From NCBI RefSeq assembly GCF_947166415.1, contig NZ_CAMVEE010000003.1, positions 1 to 64,000 of the forward strand: a DNA stretch of 64,000 nucleotides. The letters run 5' to 3'. The notes beneath the pieces are model-generated. The model was not told where the DNA came from and searched no databases. It saw only the letters and a list, made by a program, of their open reading frames with translations. This DNA is from an uncultured Methanobrevibacter sp. (GTDB lineage Archaea > Methanobacteriota > Methanobacteria > Methanobacteriales > Methanobacteriaceae). Of this stretch, positions 60,827 through 64,000 are shown piece by piece. Made by a program: the position numbers and the translations under genes. Within the stretch, counting starts at the first letter, position 1. Every line of letters starts with the position of its first letter.

Positions 60827-61333
60827 ATGAAAAGTGAAACAGCACAACAACATCGAAGTGAATCATCATCAGATATTAACTGTGGAATTATTACATTAAG
60901 TGACAGTCGGAAATCAAAAAAAGCTGATTTATCAGGCCAATATATGGCTAGCGAAATAGAAAAGAGATATACATTAAAATCCAGGCAATTAATACCTGAT
61001 GAAAAGGATGATTTAATCAATGCAATTGAAGAAATGGTATTGGATGATGTTGATGTGATAATGACAACAGGAGGAACAGGTTTAGATACCCGGGACATTA
61101 CTGTTGAAACTGTAGAATCACTTTTCGATAAGAAATTAGGCGGATTTGGTGAAATATTTAGAGCCAAATCTTATGAAGAAATCGGTGCTGCAGCATTATT
61201 GTCAAGAGCAACTGCAGGAATCTATAAAAAAGTAATCATATTTTCAATGCCCGGCTCACCAAATGCTGTTAAGACCGCATTTAGCATAATCATTGATGAA
61301 CTACCCCATATTGTTCATCATGTCAAAAAATAG
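60827..61333 (+). CDS. moaB: Molybdenum cofactor biosynthesis protein MoaB
   Basis: GIITLSDSRKSKKADLSGQ...DVDVIMTTGGTGLDTRDITVETVE...SMPGSPNAVKTAF. Confidence 0.92.
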   Translation: MKSETAQQHRSESSSDINCGIITLSDSRKSKKADLSGQYMASEIEKRYTLKSRQLIPDEKDDLINAIEEMVLDDVDVIMTTGGTGLDTRDITVETVESLFDKKLGGFGEIFRAKSYEEIGAAALLSRATAGIYKKVIIFSMPGSPNAVKTAFSIIIDELPHIVHHVKK

Positions 61334-61372
61334 AAGTTATGATGAAATTAACTTTCATCATTTTATTTTTTT

Positions 61373-61909
61373 TTATTCAAAAAATTCGTTTACGCATATT
61401 AAAGGTTCTAATTTAATTCCTTCTTTTTGGAATTCCTCAATAGCTCCCTCTTGCCTGTCAACGACAACAAATGCTCTTTTTACATTACCACCATTATCCT
61501 GAATGGCTTTGATTGCTTTTAAAAGTGATCCTCCTGTTGTGGAAACGTCCTCAACAACAATGACATCATCGCCTTCTAAAAGTTCACCTTCAATGAGCTT
61601 TGAAGTACCATAGCCTTTCTTTTCCTTACGGATCATTAATAATGGAAGTTTTGATTCAAGAGAAACAGCAGTGGCTATTGGAACAGCACCTAGAGCAGGT
61701 CCTGCAACTTTATCGATTTCATCGTCCTTAATTTTTTCAGTGATTAGCTTTGAAATTGTGGACAATATTTCAGGTTCTGTAATAGCCTTTTTCATGTTAA
61801 TGTAATAATTGCTCTTTTTACCTGATGATAAAGTGAAATCCCCTTCAAGAAAAACTTCATTTTCCTTCAATAAATCAATCAAATACTCTTTTGTAACCAT
61901 ATTAATCAT
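61373..61909 (-). CDS. pyrE: Orotate phosphoribosyltransferase
   Basis: [16 protein letters not shown]...[20 protein letters not shown]. Confidence 0.94.
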   Translation of the reverse strand: MINMVTKEYLIDLLKENEVFLEGDFTLSSGKKSNYYINMKKAITEPEILSTISKLITEKIKDDEIDKVAGPALGAVPIATAVSLESKLPLLMIRKEKKGYGTSKLIEGELLEGDDVIVVEDVSTTGGSLLKAIKAIQDNGGNVKRAFVVVDRQEGAIEEFQKEGIKLEPLICVNEFFE

Positions 61910-62148
61910 TAGATATCTTCGTCACCTTTAAGCAAAATCTTATCTCCGATTACTTTTACAAGCTCCATCGGGATAACGTTTTCGCTAGCTTTAATCTGTT
62001 CGGAAAATCCTGACTTTTTGATTACAATATCTGTCAGTTCAAATGTTTCCTTATCGAAAACCGCATCTGAAACTTTACCAACGATTTTAACTTCCGCATC
62101 GAGAACTTCTTTACCAAATAATTCATCTTTAATTCTCATAAAAAACAC
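61909..62148 (-). CDS. PRC-barrel domain protein
   Basis: [40 protein letters not shown]. Confidence 0.85.
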   Translation of the reverse strand: MFFMRIKDELFGKEVLDAEVKIVGKVSDAVFDKETFELTDIVIKKSGFSEQIKASENVIPMELVKVIGDKILLKGDEDI

Positions 62149-62168
62149 CTAATCTAACTTTTGTATCT

Positions 62169-64000
62169 TCAATTTAAAAAACATTTACTTTCATCGTTCA
62201 CCATATCATGGTAAAATTCAAGATTGGCATCTTCGAAATCCACCACATGAATCATATCATAAATCTCATCATCCAACTCAGGATTTATTTCAAACAATTT
62301 GTTGGGGTATTCTTTAATAAGGTCCTTATTAAACGCCAAACATTTATCATTTTCAAAAATTGCTCCATAATAGATATCTGCTTCAACCAAATCCTGGAAC
62401 ATGTGGCTTCCATATGACAATTCAGGCACATAACCCACCTTACTGTATGACTCCTCAAGAATAGCTTTAAACTGGCTGATTTCAGCAAAAACAACAGGAA
62501 TGCCCAATTCAGGTGAGGAAGTACCTATCCTCCCCGGAACAATCAGCATGGATGTCCTTTCACTGTTCTTGCAGTAGGCATTGATTTCACCGATTATCCT
62601 TGCAATCAAGCTTTTTTTAGCATAAGGATACTCATAGTATTTGTGTGAATCAACATAAACCAATGTCTCAAATTTTTCCTTTCTGGAACGGCCCATTGAA
62701 GCACGTTTGATGTGGAAATATGTTTCACCAGCATCTTCAGGTATTTCTATGATTTCTTTTGTGGTTGAAATCTGAAGCGGCCTGCACTGCAGGAGATTTA
62801 CAACAAACGAACCGTTTTCACCAATGTTGACAGTATATTCTATGTCAACAGGATAATCATAGGCATCCTCAAGAGTCTTGAGCAACTCTTTCATCATATT
62901 GATAAACTTATCATTGTTGACGATTCCTCGGCAATTCACAAACACTATTTCTCTTCTTTGGCCTCTTTCCCTGAATCTCATCTCTGCATCTGTGTCATGT
63001 TCTATTACTGTACGCTTTGCATATCTTGGAAGCACTTCCAAACCTTCATCGACAGGAATTTCATGCAGTGAAACTTCCTTAAGGTCCAAAACATCAAGAT
63101 AATGCTGAGAATACTTGTGCCTTTCGGCTACATTCGGATGTTCAATTGCATGAGGTCTATCCAAATTGATGATTCTTGGATAATCGTTTTGGGTTCTGTC
63201 AACCGCCTTCGTACCCAGTCCCATTACAAGCCTAAGCATACCGTCATTTCGACCTCCATCAGATTGTGGAGAGTAAAGGGAATATGAGAATCCGACACCT
63301 GCAATTGTAGGGAAGAAATAGTCTGCAAAATAGGATCCCGAAACCCTTTGAACTAATAAACCCATCTGTTCATCCATATCATCCAAATCGTTTATGCTAC
63401 GGTATTCTAGTGCTGAAATGTTCATGGTACTTGCATAAACTGTTTTTACGGCCTCTTCAAAAGCTTTCAGACGGTCTTCCAAGGACCCCTGGTTAACGCA
63501 GAACACAGATTCATATTTTCCGGCAAATGCATTTCCAAAACCGTCCTCCAAAAGACTACTGGAACGAACGATGATTGGACTTTGGCCGAAGTAATCAAGA
63601 ACGCGCCTGAATTCATTTTTGATATCATCCGGGAATATTCCATTCTTAAGTCCTTCCTCCAACTCCTGACCCGCTTCATAGTACCCCTCTTTGGTTCTCT
63701 GCTTTACACGGATATTCCACAAGTCATTTGAAACTATATATGTATAAAACAGGTCGGAACCTATGTAAAACGAATCGTCAGGCTCAAAGTTTACATATAA
63801 GTCCGGCCTTTCCTTTTCAATGATTTTACGGGCCAAAAGCATACCACAGGCTTTACCTCCAATCATTCCGCTCCCAACCAAACGATTGTAAACGCTGATA
63901 TAATCCTCATAATCGAAATATTTCTTGATTTTATCCATTACCTGCTCATCTTTTGCCATCATCATGCTGCACATCTGCTCGCACCTATCGGATACGTCAA
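62169..64000 (-). CDS. PEP/pyruvate-binding domain protein (PPDK/PpsA N-terminal-like), truncated by window edge
   Basis: PIIVRSSSLLEDGFGNAFAGKYESVFCVNQG; reading frame stays open upstream of the listed ATG (63974) to base 64000. Confidence 0.88.
   Translation of the reverse strand, partial: DVSDRCEQMCSMMMAKDEQVMDKIKKYFDYEDYISVYNRLVGSGMIGGKACGMLLARKIIEKERPDLYVNFEPDDSFYIGSDLFYTYIVSNDLWNIRVKQRTKEGYYEAGQELEEGLKNGIFPDDIKNEFRRVLDYFGQSPIIVRSSSLLEDGFGNAFAGKYESVFCVNQGSLEDRLKAFEEAVKTVYASTMNISALEYRSINDLDDMDEQMGLLVQRVSGSYFADYFFPTIAGVGFSYSLYSPQSDGGRNDGMLRLVMGLGTKAVDRTQNDYPRIINLDRPHAIEHPNVAERHKYSQHYLDVLDLKEVSLHEIPVDEGLEVLPRYAKRTVIEHDTDAEMRFRERGQRREIVFVNCRGIVNNDKFINMMKELLKTLEDAYDYPVDIEYTVNIGENGSFVVNLLQCRPLQISTTKEIIEIPEDAGETYFHIKRASMGRSRKEKFETLVYVDSHKYYEYPYAKKSLIARIIGEINAYCKNSERTSMLIVPGRIGTSSPELGIPVVFAEISQFKAILEESYSKVGYVPELSYGSHMFQDLVEADIYYGAIFENDKCLAFNKDLIKEYPNKLFEINPELDDEIYDMIHVVDFEDANLEFYHDMVNDESKCFLN

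Noticed and set aside
60742-61167. 141-aa minus-strand ORF
   Set aside because: Antisense of moaB.
1-64000. CRISPR arrays, IS elements, integrases, toxin-antitoxin or restriction systems
   Set aside because: No regularly spaced repeats and no protein with recognisable transposase, integrase, Cas or R-M motifs.

Overview
64 kb archaeal window. Gene content indicates a Methanobacteriales methanogen, most likely Methanobrevibacter-like: pseudomurein-binding repeats, methanogenesis marker genes, HdrBC, archaeal ribosomal operon. The left end (1-8956, minus strand) is the S10/spc ribosomal protein operon including aIF1/SUI1 and the RNase P Rpp29-type subunit. The rest is a mosaic of housekeeping operons: biotin carboxylase/BirA, fumarase beta, RqcH/NFACT, 7S SRP RNA plus tRNA-Ser, 2-phosphoglycerate kinase, HdrBC, DphB, Trm5-like, MtnA, Mn-PPase, PyrE and Nob1. 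No CRISPR array, transposase or prophage was recognised. The observations most worth follow-up are: (1) hdrC, where a 185-codon canonical HdrC with its own strong Shine-Dalgarno is nested in a longer ORF that adds an amphipathic helix and an acidic coiled-coil; (2) a methanogenesis-marker cluster (mmp3-6-5-15-17) followed directly by a co-oriented nifB that has its own TATA box and palindrome; (3) a GT2/GtrA/DUF2142 cassette with the architecture of phage/bacterial Gtr glycosylation modules; (4) a wall-binding Ig-repeat protein with a transglutaminase/PeiW-like catalytic domain; (5) three tandem winged-helix regulators ahead of moaB; (6) several perfect palindromes in promoter regions. Family names come from my reading of the protein sequences; no database search was run.
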